A DNA stretch of 23,452 nucleotides from JADFNO01 sp965369945 (GTDB taxonomy: Bacteria; Planctomycetota; Phycisphaerae; Phycisphaerales; SM1A02): assembly GCA_965369945.1 (NCBI GenBank), contig CBDUST010000038.1:1-23452 (forward strand), written 5' to 3'. Below the pieces are notes generated by a model. That model was given only the letters and a program-made list of their open reading frames with translations. It did not search any database and was not told the DNA's origin. A program made the translations under genes and the position numbers. Of the stretch, positions 1 through 7,367 are shown one piece after another (the first letter of the stretch is position 1; each line of letters begins with the position of its first letter).

Positions 1-53
1 GCCGAGTAATATCGGATCATTCGAAGATGGTTCAGCGCCCAACGAAACATCGC

Positions 54-809
54 TTATGAGGATAACTTCGTTGAGCCGTCTCCGTCAGTTGCGGCCGGCT
101 CGATGGGGTGGCCGTGTGCGATTCTTCGTGCCTCGGCAGGAACCGGCCGGCCGCATTCCGGGCAACAGGCTTCCTCGCCAAGTCCGCGAATGTCGTAGGC
201 ACATCCCGGACACACCCCGCGCGAGATCCGGTCGCGTTCACGCACTTCCCTGGGTTCGCGCATCGCACGATCCGTGCCACGCGCCAATGCGAGTGTTACG
301 ACGATACCGATGCATGACAAGCCCCACCATGCAACTATGTTCCCTACCCATCCAAAGAGCCGGAAGCCGAGGGGCGGCAGCCGGCCTTCCCAAGCGTCAA
401 TAGCGCTCCAGTCTTGAGATTTGTATATCGCTTCTTCTAGTAGGGCAACGTCTACATAGACACCGATTGCACCGGAACCACCCCTAGCTGAACCTGCGCT
501 CCCGATCCAGATATCACCTGGAAAGAGCGTCGTTCCGCATCTGTGGATTCTTGAACGGAAGGGCCAGCCACTTCCTTCTGTCACGATGTCCAGCTGAATC
601 ACTCCCGGCGCGTAGTGACGAGCGTGGGAAAGCGCCTGCGATGTAAGCGAACGACGTCCTTCCTCATCGATATGGAGTTGCCCCTCAAATATTGGGTACC
701 AATGGGTCGAACGATAAAGTGCCTCCGTAAGCCACGTCGCGGGCCATGCTAGGATGAATGCAAGGGTTAGCGTGATCTTGCGCTGTCGTGATAGGAAAGC
801 GAGGCTCAT
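54..809 (-). CDS. Membrane protein with C-terminal zinc ribbon, function unknown
   Basis: I do not recognise a named family for this 251-residue protein. Two hydrophobic segments are visible, about residues 11-30 and 153-176, separated by a roughly 120-residue region that is probably extracytoplasmic. The C-terminal part after the second segment is charged and holds a zinc ribbon with Cys200, Cys203, Cys216 and Cys219 (CPGCAYDIRGL then CPECG). This ribbon type recurs in planctomycete membrane proteins. The start is an ATG at 809 and the stop is TAA. It lies about 115 bases downstream of the crotonase gene on the same strand, so co-transcription is possible but not shown. The ribbon argues for a cytoplasmic protein- or metal-binding role; that is inference. 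Confidence 0.75.
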   Translation of the reverse strand: MSLAFLSRQRKITLTLAFILAWPATWLTEALYRSTHWYPIFEGQLHIDEEGRRSLTSQALSHARHYAPGVIQLDIVTEGSGWPFRSRIHRCGTTLFPGDIWIGSAGSARGGSGAIGVYVDVALLEEAIYKSQDWSAIDAWEGRLPPLGFRLFGWVGNIVAWWGLSCIGIVVTLALARGTDRAMREPREVRERDRISRGVCPGCAYDIRGLGEEACCPECGRPVPAEARRIAHGHPIEPAATDGDGSTKLSS

Positions 810-923
810 GCGTCAATCATGATGGGAAGGTCGGGGTCAGCTCGAAAGTAACAAATAAGAGCGATGCGCACACCCCGACCGCGAATTGATTCGCAGCAGC
901 TACGTCGGTGGATGCAGTCGGAA

Positions 924-1682
924 TTACCTTCGGTCAGCCCAAAACTCGCGCAGCCTGGCAAGAGCCTCGTCACTATCAGCGATCTCGGTTGATCCATCAC
1001 GCGGGCCGTCAAACAAGTCATCATCAAGCGAACCGTCCAGCTCATTGAGCCAATGCTTCGTCACGCGCAACGCCTGCGGACTCTGCTGCGTCAGTTGCTT
1101 GCACATTGAGATTGCTTTGGCAAGTACTGCTTCGTCATCGTTTACGAGATGATGCACGAGTCCTTTACGATGCGCGGTTGTGCCATCGATCAATTCCCCG
1201 CCCATGAGCAATGATCGCGCAGCACCGGATCCGATCGCCTGTTGGAGGACGGTGATGTTCACCGCCGGCGAGACGCCGAGCTTGTGAACGGGATATCCGA
1301 ACTTGGTCGTCGCCGAGGCGATGACGATATCGCACGCTGAAACCATCGCGCATCCGCCTGCGATCGCGGCCCCGTGAACCGCTGCGACAACAACCTGTGG
1401 CAAACGGCGCAACGTGCGAATCGTCCCGCTCAGACGATCGATGTACTGCGCCATCAACGTTGGATCATCGATCGCTGCGCCAATCTCAAACCCCGCGCAG
1501 AACGACTTTCCATTGCCCCGAAGCAATAGCACGTGGATGTCATCACGCGCCGCAACACTGTTCAGCGCTTCATCAAATCCATCGAACATCGCAATGCTCA
1601 TGGCATTACGCCGATCCGGGTCACTCAGCACGATCGTTGCAATCGAGTCTTCGAAACCGAGTTGAACTACATCGGATGACAT
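924..1682 (-). CDS. Enoyl-CoA hydratase/isomerase (crotonase) family protein
   Basis: This 252-residue protein has the crotonase fold signature. The first oxyanion-hole region is at residues 61-67 (FCAGFEI) and the second at 104-110 (GAAIAGG), followed by the conserved ACDIVIAS and KFGYP stretches. Family members act on acyl-CoA thioesters by stabilising an enolate. By eye alignment to mitochondrial enoyl-CoA hydratase, both catalytic glutamates are missing: the Glu144 position is Ala112 and the Glu164 position is Val132. A classical hydratase reaction is therefore doubtful, and the substrate cannot be named. I chose the ATG at 1682: the frame continues upstream to 1739, but that extension overlaps the end of the DUF481 gene, and an AGGAG lies 13 bases before the 1682 start. 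Only 16 bases separate it from the upstream DUF481 gene, so the two may be co-transcribed. Confidence 0.88.
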   Translation of the reverse strand: MSSDVVQLGFEDSIATIVLSDPDRRNAMSIAMFDGFDEALNSVAARDDIHVLLLRGNGKSFCAGFEIGAAIDDPTLMAQYIDRLSGTIRTLRRLPQVVVAAVHGAAIAGGCAMVSACDIVIASATTKFGYPVHKLGVSPAVNITVLQQAIGSGAARSLLMGGELIDGTTAHRKGLVHHLVNDDEAVLAKAISMCKQLTQQSPQALRVTKHWLNELDGSLDDDLFDGPRDGSTEIADSDEALARLREFWADRR

Positions 1683-1698
1683 ATGTTTGCCGCAGCTC

Positions 1699-2685
1699 CT
1701 AGAAATCCAGCACGAACGCGCCGTAGATGGAGATGTCATCGTGCTCGATGCCCGGATCGGTAACGGATTGGTGTTCGTGCGCCAAGCCGAGCTTGAGACT
1801 TAGACTCTCGAAGGTGTTGAGACTCAACACCCACTCGGCGTTGGTGACGACGCGGAACTCCCCGTTCTCTTCGAGGTTGGGGAAGAAGGTAGAGCTGGCG
1901 GCCAATCGCTGATGCTTCGTGACTTGCCAGACAAGATTGCCGCCGAGGATACCTTCCGGTTGGATGCGCTCGTTCATCGACCCGAATTCTCGGCGCAGTC
2001 CTATTCCTGCGCGGGCGTGCAGGTCAAAGATATCGATCGCGTTGCCGTTCGAATCAAAGTCGTTGATATTGATGAGGTGATATCCCACGCCGCCGCCGCC
2101 GGTCAAACGGGTTTCCCACGATTGGAACTCGTCAAAGTCGTACCGCGTCTGGGCGAAGTAACTCCAGCGCGACGGCGGTATGGGCCATTCGGTTAGCAGT
2201 CCGGCTGTGAGTTTGTTCTCCGATCGATCACCTCGGCTGGTGCGAAGCGAGTATCGGCTGTCGAAGGTGTATTTGTCATATCCCCGATCGCGCACGGAGT
2301 TGAGCGCGAGCAGGACGTTGGCGTCTTCGGTGTTCCCCTCATGTGCGACGAAGCCGAGCTCGAGCTTGGAGTTCCATCGCGGATTGGATGAAGCCTTAGG
2401 TGTTGTTGGTGGTACGGGTTTTGATTCGGGCGGTCCGTCGTCCTTCGCCTCATCTGTGGGGGCCGTCGGTGGCGATTCTGCTGACACCGGCGGCAGATCG
2501 TCCACGTGCTCGACCGCATTTCGCGGAATCTCCAGGCGGCCGAGGATGGGGTGATCGAGCACTAGCCGATCAGCGGTGCTCTGGATGATCTCGCCTCGCA
2601 GCACCTCGCCTGTAATCAGCTCGATCTGATCAGCTTCACAGATTCCCACCGGTAGCAACACAAACAGCACAAGCCATATTCGCAC
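1699..2685 (-). CDS. DUF481 family outer-membrane beta-barrel protein
   Basis: The 328-residue protein starts at GTG 2685 with GAGG about nine bases upstream. Residues 1-18 form a signal peptide. Residues about 20-60 (ELITGEVLRGEIIQ and onward) look like a small SH3/Sm-like beta module often found at the front of such proteins. An acidic, proline-rich linker follows at about 64-100. From about 105 to the end, alternating beta-strand sequence matches the DUF481 (YdiY-like, 'salt-induced outer membrane protein') barrel, and the last residues (FVLDF) end in the terminal phenylalanine typical of outer-membrane barrels. This supports an outer membrane in the host. The function of the family is poorly known; transport or envelope stress is a guess. 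It is divergent from the gene at 2906, with about 220 bases between them. Confidence 0.85.
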   Translation of the reverse strand: MRIWLVLFVLLPVGICEADQIELITGEVLRGEIIQSTADRLVLDHPILGRLEIPRNAVEHVDDLPPVSAESPPTAPTDEAKDDGPPESKPVPPTTPKASSNPRWNSKLELGFVAHEGNTEDANVLLALNSVRDRGYDKYTFDSRYSLRTSRGDRSENKLTAGLLTEWPIPPSRWSYFAQTRYDFDEFQSWETRLTGGGGVGYHLININDFDSNGNAIDIFDLHARAGIGLRREFGSMNERIQPEGILGGNLVWQVTKHQRLAASSTFFPNLEENGEFRVVTNAEWVLSLNTFESLSLKLGLAHEHQSVTDPGIEHDDISIYGAFVLDF

Positions 2686-2905
2686 GATTGAACCTCGCAG
2701 GTAAACTGAATAGGAACACGACCCAACTCGGCCGATCGTATGCCGGTTGGGAATCCGTCTACACTACCGGCGACGAAATAACATGCTGCAGACAAGGAAC
2801 AAGTCGTATCAGATGTGTATGGGCTCATCGCGGCGTGATTTGGGCGATGTTGGCTGACTTGGGCGAGGCGATCTCACTTCGCCACAACAGTTGTGGGTTG
2901 GGATC

Positions 2906-3781
2906 ATGAACGATCAGGACAAAAAGGAACCCGATCTCTATCCGATCCAGGACCACAGCGAGGGCGATCCTCCCAGCCAGGATCCAGCTAGGCGGCCCGC
3001 CCACATCGAGCGGCCGGACGATGTCGAGCCGATGGAGCTGGAGGCCGAGAATCAGCCGCGTGAATCGGCGCACAAGGATGATGCGGCGAGCGACTCCGAT
3101 GAGCCTGCCAAGTCGAGTGTGAAAGAACTTGATGTATGCCCGAATTGCGGGGCGCCGATGCGCGAGGGCAACCGGATCGTTTGTCTTCGTTGTGGATTTG
3201 ATCTGAAGACGTTGCAAGTCTTGAAGACCGAGACGGGCGCGCAAACAGAGCAGGAGGACGAGGAAGAAGACAAACCGCCGGAGCCGCTGAGCCTCCCGGG
3301 CCGAGGCGATTACTTGGTCCCGGGGATTATGGCTGGGCTCAGCGTGCTGTTGATTTCGATCGGGTACTTCGCGAATGCCGACGGTTTTCACCTTCAGGCG
3401 GGGGACGATCCTCTGGTCGATCCCGCTGCAGCAGATCGCTTTGCGCAGTGGGGAGAGTATCTGGCCTACCTTGTGTTGGGTTCAATGTGCGCTCTGGCAA
3501 GTCTGTTCATCGTCGCACGATTGAATGAAAGGCCCTTCGGCGATTGGCGACTCGGCATGGTGCGCACCGTTGGAATCATCGCCACGGTGTTCTTGGCCAA
3601 GTTCCTCGATCTGGGCGACGGTTTCTTTGAGCTCAGTGTCGAGTGGATCTTGCACGGCGGCATCTTCGTCGGGCTGTCGATGTTTTTCTTTCGTTTGATG
3701 CCGCGCGACGCCGCGACCGCCGGGCTCACTGCGCTGCTCCTGGTCTTGGCGTTCCGGGGGCTGGCTGCCATCATCACGTGA
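2906..3781 (+). CDS. Zinc-ribbon membrane protein, function unknown
   Basis: Counting from ATG 2906 the protein has 291 residues. A charged, low-complexity N-terminal region (1-75) is followed by a zinc ribbon with Cys78, Cys81, Cys93 and Cys96 (CPNCGAPMREG then CLRCGFDL). A second acidic patch at 115-127 precedes five hydrophobic segments at about 137-155, 184-204, 220-236, 249-263 and 269-290. The protein is thus probably an inner-membrane protein with a cytoplasmic zinc-binding head. The reading frame can also begin at a TTG at 2891, but no strong ribosome binding site supports either choice; ATG is preferred. It converges with the FKBP-like gene at 3831, leaving a 49-base gap without an obvious terminator hairpin. 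No family name is recognised. Confidence 0.8.
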   Translation: MNDQDKKEPDLYPIQDHSEGDPPSQDPARRPAHIERPDDVEPMELEAENQPRESAHKDDAASDSDEPAKSSVKELDVCPNCGAPMREGNRIVCLRCGFDLKTLQVLKTETGAQTEQEDEEEDKPPEPLSLPGRGDYLVPGIMAGLSVLLISIGYFANADGFHLQAGDDPLVDPAAADRFAQWGEYLAYLVLGSMCALASLFIVARLNERPFGDWRLGMVRTVGIIATVFLAKFLDLGDGFFELSVEWILHGGIFVGLSMFFFRLMPRDAATAGLTALLLVLAFRGLAAIIT

Positions 3782-3830
3782 CTCAACGGTTCAATTCACG
3801 AGCACAGATCACATTCCGGGGGCGAGGGCG

Positions 3831-4244
3831 CTAATCGAGCGCTAGAACTTTGATGCGGATTGTGAGGTTGGTGTTGGGCGGGACTCTGCCGTCACCGGAT
3901 CCGCCGCGACCCCAATGAAGATGAGGCGGGCAGTCGATCGTCTTTGATCCGCCGACGCGCATGCCGATGACTGAGTCGTTGATCCCCTGAATGATGGTGG
4001 GTCTCTTCGTACTGGCGAGGAACTTGAATTCCGTATCTTCCAGCAGCTTTTTGCCGCTGGGAAGCATCACGCAGTAACTGATCGTCGCCACGCTGCCATC
4101 TCTGACGAGCCGGCCGATGCCGGGGGTTTCCGCGACAATCTTGATTGGCGTAGCCGTGACGGCGAGATGGACGGAATTGTCGCAGCCGATCAGTGACAGC
4201 ATCAGCGCGGCGCCGATCAGGATGATCGAGTTCGAGCGTTGCAT
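3831..4244 (-). CDS. FKBP-type peptidyl-prolyl isomerase-like lipoprotein
   Basis: From ATG 4244 the product is 137 residues. Residues 1-20 are a lipoprotein signal ending in the lipobox LIGC, so Cys21 would be lipidated and the protein anchored in the envelope. Residues about 40-137 follow the FKBP pattern: GSVATISY, an acidic/aromatic stretch, IIQGINDSVIGMRVGGSK, then VPPNTNLTIRIKVL. FKBPs catalyse cis-trans isomerisation of Xaa-Pro bonds. Several active-site positions are altered: the tryptophan of the usual VIKGW is Ile88 and the usual GYG tyrosine is replaced within HWG. Activity may be weak, or the domain may act as a chaperone. An upstream in-frame extension to 4370 overlaps the acyltransferase gene and was rejected. 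It is 19 bases downstream of that gene and probably shares its transcript. Confidence 0.82.
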   Translation of the reverse strand: MQRSNSIILIGAALMLSLIGCDNSVHLAVTATPIKIVAETPGIGRLVRDGSVATISYCVMLPSGKKLLEDTEFKFLASTKRPTIIQGINDSVIGMRVGGSKTIDCPPHLHWGRGGSGDGRVPPNTNLTIRIKVLALD

Positions 4245-4263
4245 AACAGTGTTTTCGGCGCTT

Positions 4264-4926
4264 TTAGATTCGGTCTTTGGCCGAAGCCGTAAGTGCGGCA
4301 GTAACCGCCGGCACGCCTGCCGCGGTTGCCCCAGGTGGGATATCTCCAACGGCCACGGCGCCAGCGCCAAGCGTCGCTCCGGCCCCGATGTGTAGACCTG
4401 GGAGGACCGTAGCGTTGATACCGATCAGCACCCCGGGGCCGAGTTTAGCGCCTCCGCCGAGCACCGCACCGGGAGCAATGTGACCGAACGGGCCAACCTC
4501 GCAGTCGTGTTCGACGATCGCGCCGCTGTTGACGATTGCTCCACGGAGAATCACGGCTTGCGCATTGACGATCGCGCGCGGACCGATGAAGCTGCCTACT
4601 TCCAGGTGGGCCGATGGTGAAACAATCGCCGAGGGATGAACAATAGCATCGGCGACCACATCACCGGCACGATCCAACCATTGACGTCGCAAATTAGAGT
4701 CACCAACCGCGGCATGCGCCGCTGCGCCCCGGTCCAGCGCACCAAGCGCATCCATCAAATCTGCGATAGCTCCAAGCCGCATCAGACCGAGCTCTTGAAG
4801 CGCGTTGGCGTCGTTATCGTCGTCGAGATAGCCGGCGATGATCCAGCCCGCAGCGCGAGCCGCATCGGCCACCACGGCCGCGTGACCTCCACCTCCCATT
4901 AGCACAAGCGTGCGGTTTCCGGTCAC
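4264..4926 (-). CDS. NeuD/PglD-type sugar O- or N-acyltransferase (left-handed beta-helix)
   Basis: The 220-residue protein begins with a Rossmann-like motif (VLMGGGGHAAVVADAA, residues 8-23), as in the NeuD/PglD family. From about residue 95 it is built of hexapeptide repeats that form a left-handed beta-helix. His140 in VEHDC fits the catalytic base position of PglD, and GHIAPGA at 148-154 is the usual acyl-CoA-side motif. Family members acetylate amino sugars or sialic acids for surface glycans and protein glycosylation; the substrate cannot be read here. The start is GTG 4926, whose codon overlaps the stop of the upstream gene as GTGA, with AAGGA about ten bases upstream. This suggests translational coupling to the upstream zinc-ribbon gene. 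No other glycan genes are near. Confidence 0.88.
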   Translation of the reverse strand: MTGNRTLVLMGGGGHAAVVADAARAAGWIIAGYLDDDNDANALQELGLMRLGAIADLMDALGALDRGAAAHAAVGDSNLRRQWLDRAGDVVADAIVHPSAIVSPSAHLEVGSFIGPRAIVNAQAVILRGAIVNSGAIVEHDCEVGPFGHIAPGAVLGGGAKLGPGVLIGINATVLPGLHIGAGATLGAGAVAVGDIPPGATAAGVPAVTAALTASAKDRI

Positions 4927-5471
4927 GCCAAATGCTGTCCTTGCACCGCCGGTTGAACCGGCGGCCTGTGCAAGGCCTCCGTGTCAGGCGGTCCTGATGG
5001 TTGGGCCGGTTGGGGCGGATGATCCGGCTGAGGCGTGTGACGTTCCGCGACCGTGCGGTCCCAGCCCGGGTGGTACTTTGCGATCGGAAGACCATGAAAA
5101 CTCGAACGGCACCGATGACAGACCAGCCGTTTCCGCGCGAATAAGAGAATCGCCACGTCCGCTATAAGCACGCCGACCATGGCCAACAGAACCGGCGGCG
5201 TGGCGAACCCCAACGCGCCGACAATGGCTCCGGCAAATGCCAGCACCACCACCAGACCCGTCACCTGCGGGAATGCCTTGGCCTGATACAAATCCTGGCA
5301 CCCGCACGCCACACAGCGCCGCAAATGGCCTGCGTCGTCCACCGCGGTATCCCAATCCAGGAACACCTCCCGGCCCGTTTCCACGATGCTCACGCGGGTA
5401 GGACGCAGCGAAGGATCAACCTCGATGCGGCCGATCGTGGCTCGGGACTCATCACGCAGTTCGATCCGCAT
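4923..5471 (-). CDS. Membrane protein with zinc ribbon split across a transmembrane hairpin
   Basis: This 182-residue protein is not assigned to a named family. After a beta-rich N-terminal part (1-48) comes CVACG (Cys53, Cys56), then two adjacent hydrophobic segments at about 69-90 and 92-112, then CHRC (Cys118, Cys121). The two CxxC halves therefore flank a membrane hairpin and could close into one zinc site, an arrangement reminiscent of, though not demonstrated to be, the LITAF layout. The C-terminal 45 residues are proline- and histidine-rich and look disordered. The start is ATG 5471. It is divergent from tmk and heads a minus-strand group with the acyltransferase (4-base overlap) and the FKBP-like lipoprotein. 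Confidence 0.75.
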   Translation of the reverse strand: MRIELRDESRATIGRIEVDPSLRPTRVSIVETGREVFLDWDTAVDDAGHLRRCVACGCQDLYQAKAFPQVTGLVVVLAFAGAIVGALGFATPPVLLAMVGVLIADVAILLFARKRLVCHRCRSSFHGLPIAKYHPGWDRTVAERHTPQPDHPPQPAQPSGPPDTEALHRPPVQPAVQGQHLA

Positions 5472-5563
5472 ATAACTCGATCATAGCGGCCCAGCCCCGC
5501 GATTGAAGGCTCTGCTGCCGCATCGCCTTGTCAATCATCCCTCAAGAGCGCATAGTCGCCTCG

Positions 5564-6244
5564 ATGAGCGATTGGGTTACACACCTTGCCGGTCGATTCC
5601 TGGTTTTTGACGGCCCGGACGGGTCGGGCAAATCGACACAGGTCGCCCGGTTCGGCGAGTATTGCCGCGCTGCTGGAATCAGCGTATGCGAAGTCCGAGA
5701 GCCCGGCGGAACCCAGATCGGCGAGCAAATCAGAACGGTCCTGCTCGATCCAGCCAATACCGACATGAGTCTTCGCTGCGAGATGATGTTGTATATGGCC
5801 AGCCGAGCCCAGCTCGTCAAGCAGTGCATTCGTCCAGCTTTGGATCGCCGTGAACTGGTTCTCGCCGATCGCTTCGTCAGTTCGACGCTTGCGTATCAAG
5901 GCACGGCCGGCGGATTGGATCAGCAGGAGATCCTTGCCGCGGCGCAGGTCGCGGTCGGATCGACCTGGCCTGACCTGACTATCATTTTCGACGTCGATCA
6001 AGCCATCGCCGCGACACGACTTGCCGGCGATTCAAAGCGCGCTCAGAAAACCGGTTCCCTCCAGCCGACCCTCTTCTCCGATCGGGTCGAACTTCGCGGC
6101 GGCGAGTATCAACAGCGCGTTCGGCAGGGCTTTCTGAATCTCGCCGAGGCCGAACCTCAAAAGTACGTCGTCATCGACGCCTCAGCCCAACCTGACAAGG
6201 TGTTCGCGCAGTTGCTGGAACAACTCCAACAACGCTTCAGCTAA
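5564..6244 (+). CDS. tmk: Thymidylate kinase
   Basis: dTMP kinase phosphorylates dTMP to dTDP with ATP in the cytoplasm for DNA synthesis. The 226-residue protein, counted from ATG 5564, shows the family landmarks in order: P-loop GPDGSGKST (17-25), REPGGT (45-50, dTMP contact), the DRFVSSTLAYQG signature (102-113), and a LID region around 155-175 ending in SDRVELRGGEYQQRV. The LID stretch (GDSKRAQKTGSLQPTLF) seems a little longer than in E. coli. The frame stays open to TTG 5528, but the ATG is preferred because the P-loop is then at the normal distance from the N-terminus; no strong Shine-Dalgarno is visible for either. It is divergent from the gene ending at 5471. Confidence 0.95.
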   Translation: MSDWVTHLAGRFLVFDGPDGSGKSTQVARFGEYCRAAGISVCEVREPGGTQIGEQIRTVLLDPANTDMSLRCEMMLYMASRAQLVKQCIRPALDRRELVLADRFVSSTLAYQGTAGGLDQQEILAAAQVAVGSTWPDLTIIFDVDQAIAATRLAGDSKRAQKTGSLQPTLFSDRVELRGGEYQQRVRQGFLNLAEAEPQKYVVIDASAQPDKVFAQLLEQLQQRFS

Positions 6245-6600
6245 CCACCGAGCGCCGGACAACTTGCTTCTTCTCCCTCCGCTCTTACCCCCTCCCCCCT
6301 CGGGAGAGGGCTGGGGTGAGGTTCTTCCTTTCTCTTCCTCTCCCCCTTCGAGCGGGAGCGGTCTTGTGAGGGGTCTTTTCGTTCACGTCCCGCTCCCGCT
6401 GCGCACGCCGCCAACCCCTACGACCGGCGCATCTTCACGCGCAGCGCCCCGCCTCTCTGCTCAACCCACCTCGCACCACGCGCTGGAACTGTGCCAATTT
6501 CGGCGGCTCGACGCTGGGCAAATCAGCGACGAATCGTACCGTGTAACGAGAGCCATCGGTGCATATAGGCCGAGGGCGCGGACAGTACGGATACGTTCAC
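6245..6600. repeat. Intergenic region with GC-rich inverted repeats
   Basis: The 356 bases between tmk and the PilZ gene hold no convincing gene. A C-rich/G-rich imperfect hairpin lies at about 6286-6320 (CCCTCCCCCC paired with GGGAGAGGG), of the kind found as a dispersed repeat in many bacterial genomes. Next to it AGCGGGAGCGG at 6351-6361 is matched perfectly by CCGCTCCCGCT at 6390-6400, an 11-base stem around a 28-base loop. Either could end tmk transcription, but neither is followed by a clear U tract. An open frame across the region and into the PilZ gene has unusual proline/serine-rich composition and is taken as spurious. Confidence 0.6.
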
Positions 6601-7011
6601 ATGACGCAAGCTTTGCCGACAGTCGAGCACGATCACTCTATCTGGCTCAAGGGCCTGATCCAAGAGCTGCGCGTGCGCGATGCGCGCCTCCTGAACCGAC
6701 GTTCCGCGCCGCGCTATCAGCTCAACGTGCCGGTCGCGATATGTACTCGGTCCGATAGCGGCCGAATCGTCCACATGTGTCAGGCGTGGGTGCAGGACCT
6801 TTCGGAAGTCGGCGTCGGGCTACTGACGGTCTGTCGATTCAACGTCAGCGACGAGGCGTTCGTGAATTTTGAGCCCGCCAGCGGCCGCCCGCGCTACCTG
6901 CCGTTTCGAGTCGTTCACTGCCGCCGCCTCTTCGGCCCAGTCTTCAGGGTCGGCGCGCGATTCACCTTCGCCGACGACGAGACCGATGTCACGGCGCCGG
7001 CTCGGCGGTGA
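6601..7011 (+). CDS. PilZ domain protein (predicted c-di-GMP binding)
   Basis: From ATG 6601 the protein has 136 residues. It carries the two motifs of the PilZ fold: R34-SAP-R38 (an RxxxR) and D66-L-S68-EV-G71 (a DxSxxG), spaced as in known c-di-GMP receptors. The remaining C-terminal strands (LPFRVVHCRRL, FRVGARFTF) fit the beta-barrel. A role as a cytoplasmic c-di-GMP sensor is inferred from the family; the output partner is unknown. A GGA lies about ten bases before the ATG. An upstream ATG at 6559 in the same frame would add 14 residues and cannot be excluded. The 3' end overlaps the 3' end of clpS on the opposite strand by 23 bases. Confidence 0.82.
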   Translation: MTQALPTVEHDHSIWLKGLIQELRVRDARLLNRRSAPRYQLNVPVAICTRSDSGRIVHMCQAWVQDLSEVGVGLLTVCRFNVSDEAFVNFEPASGRPRYLPFRVVHCRRLFGPVFRVGARFTFADDETDVTAPARR

Positions 7012-7309
7012 CCTTCAGTCGTTTGCTCTGAAACTGCTCACAGAGCAGCTCGGCATGCTCGCGGTGCGTGGTCAATAGCAGCGCGATATCCGTATTGTGG
7101 GCTTCGATCGTTCGCTGCACTGCATCCTCACGGTTCAGTGTCGTCAGCTCGATGATCGTTTCGACGACGTACAGTATGTCGTTGACATCGTCATTGTGTA
7201 GCAACACCTGCCAGGGGCGCAGACGCTTGGGTTTGGGTGGTTTCGGTTTGACCGCGGTGGCGGTGCCGGGCCCGTTTGTATCGCGAGAAGATTCGTCAGT
7301 TTGGGACAT
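6989..7309 (-). CDS. clpS: ATP-dependent Clp protease adaptor ClpS
   Basis: ClpS delivers N-degron substrates to the ClpA/ClpC unfoldase of the Clp protease. The 106-residue product, from ATG 7309, has a disordered lysine/proline-rich N-terminal extension (1-30) and then the ClpS core starting WQVLLHNDDVNDI. The Asn-Asp-Asp that contacts the substrate alpha-amino group is kept, as is the histidine of EAHNTD that matches His66 of E. coli ClpS. The position of Thr38 is Asn and of Met40 is Ile, so N-end residue preference may differ from E. coli. A longer start at 7348 exists but adds a sequence without family likeness. No clpA, clpC or clpP is in the window. Its end overlaps the PilZ gene convergently. 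Confidence 0.9.
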   Translation of the reverse strand: MSQTDESSRDTNGPGTATAVKPKPPKPKRLRPWQVLLHNDDVNDILYVVETIIELTTLNREDAVQRTIEAHNTDIALLLTTHREHAELLCEQFQSKRLKVTAEPAP

Positions 7310-7367
7310 AGTGGGCTTTCTGAAGTCACGCTCAAAAACAGGAGTCATCGTCGTTGGCGCAGACGAT

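Noticed and set aside
806..1045. 79-residue minus-strand frame
   Set aside because: Half of it overlaps the crotonase gene in another frame and it has no ribosome binding site or recognisable sequence.
6264..6758. 164-residue plus-strand frame after tmk
   Set aside because: It runs through the GC-rich inverted repeats and into the PilZ gene in another frame; the product is low-complexity.
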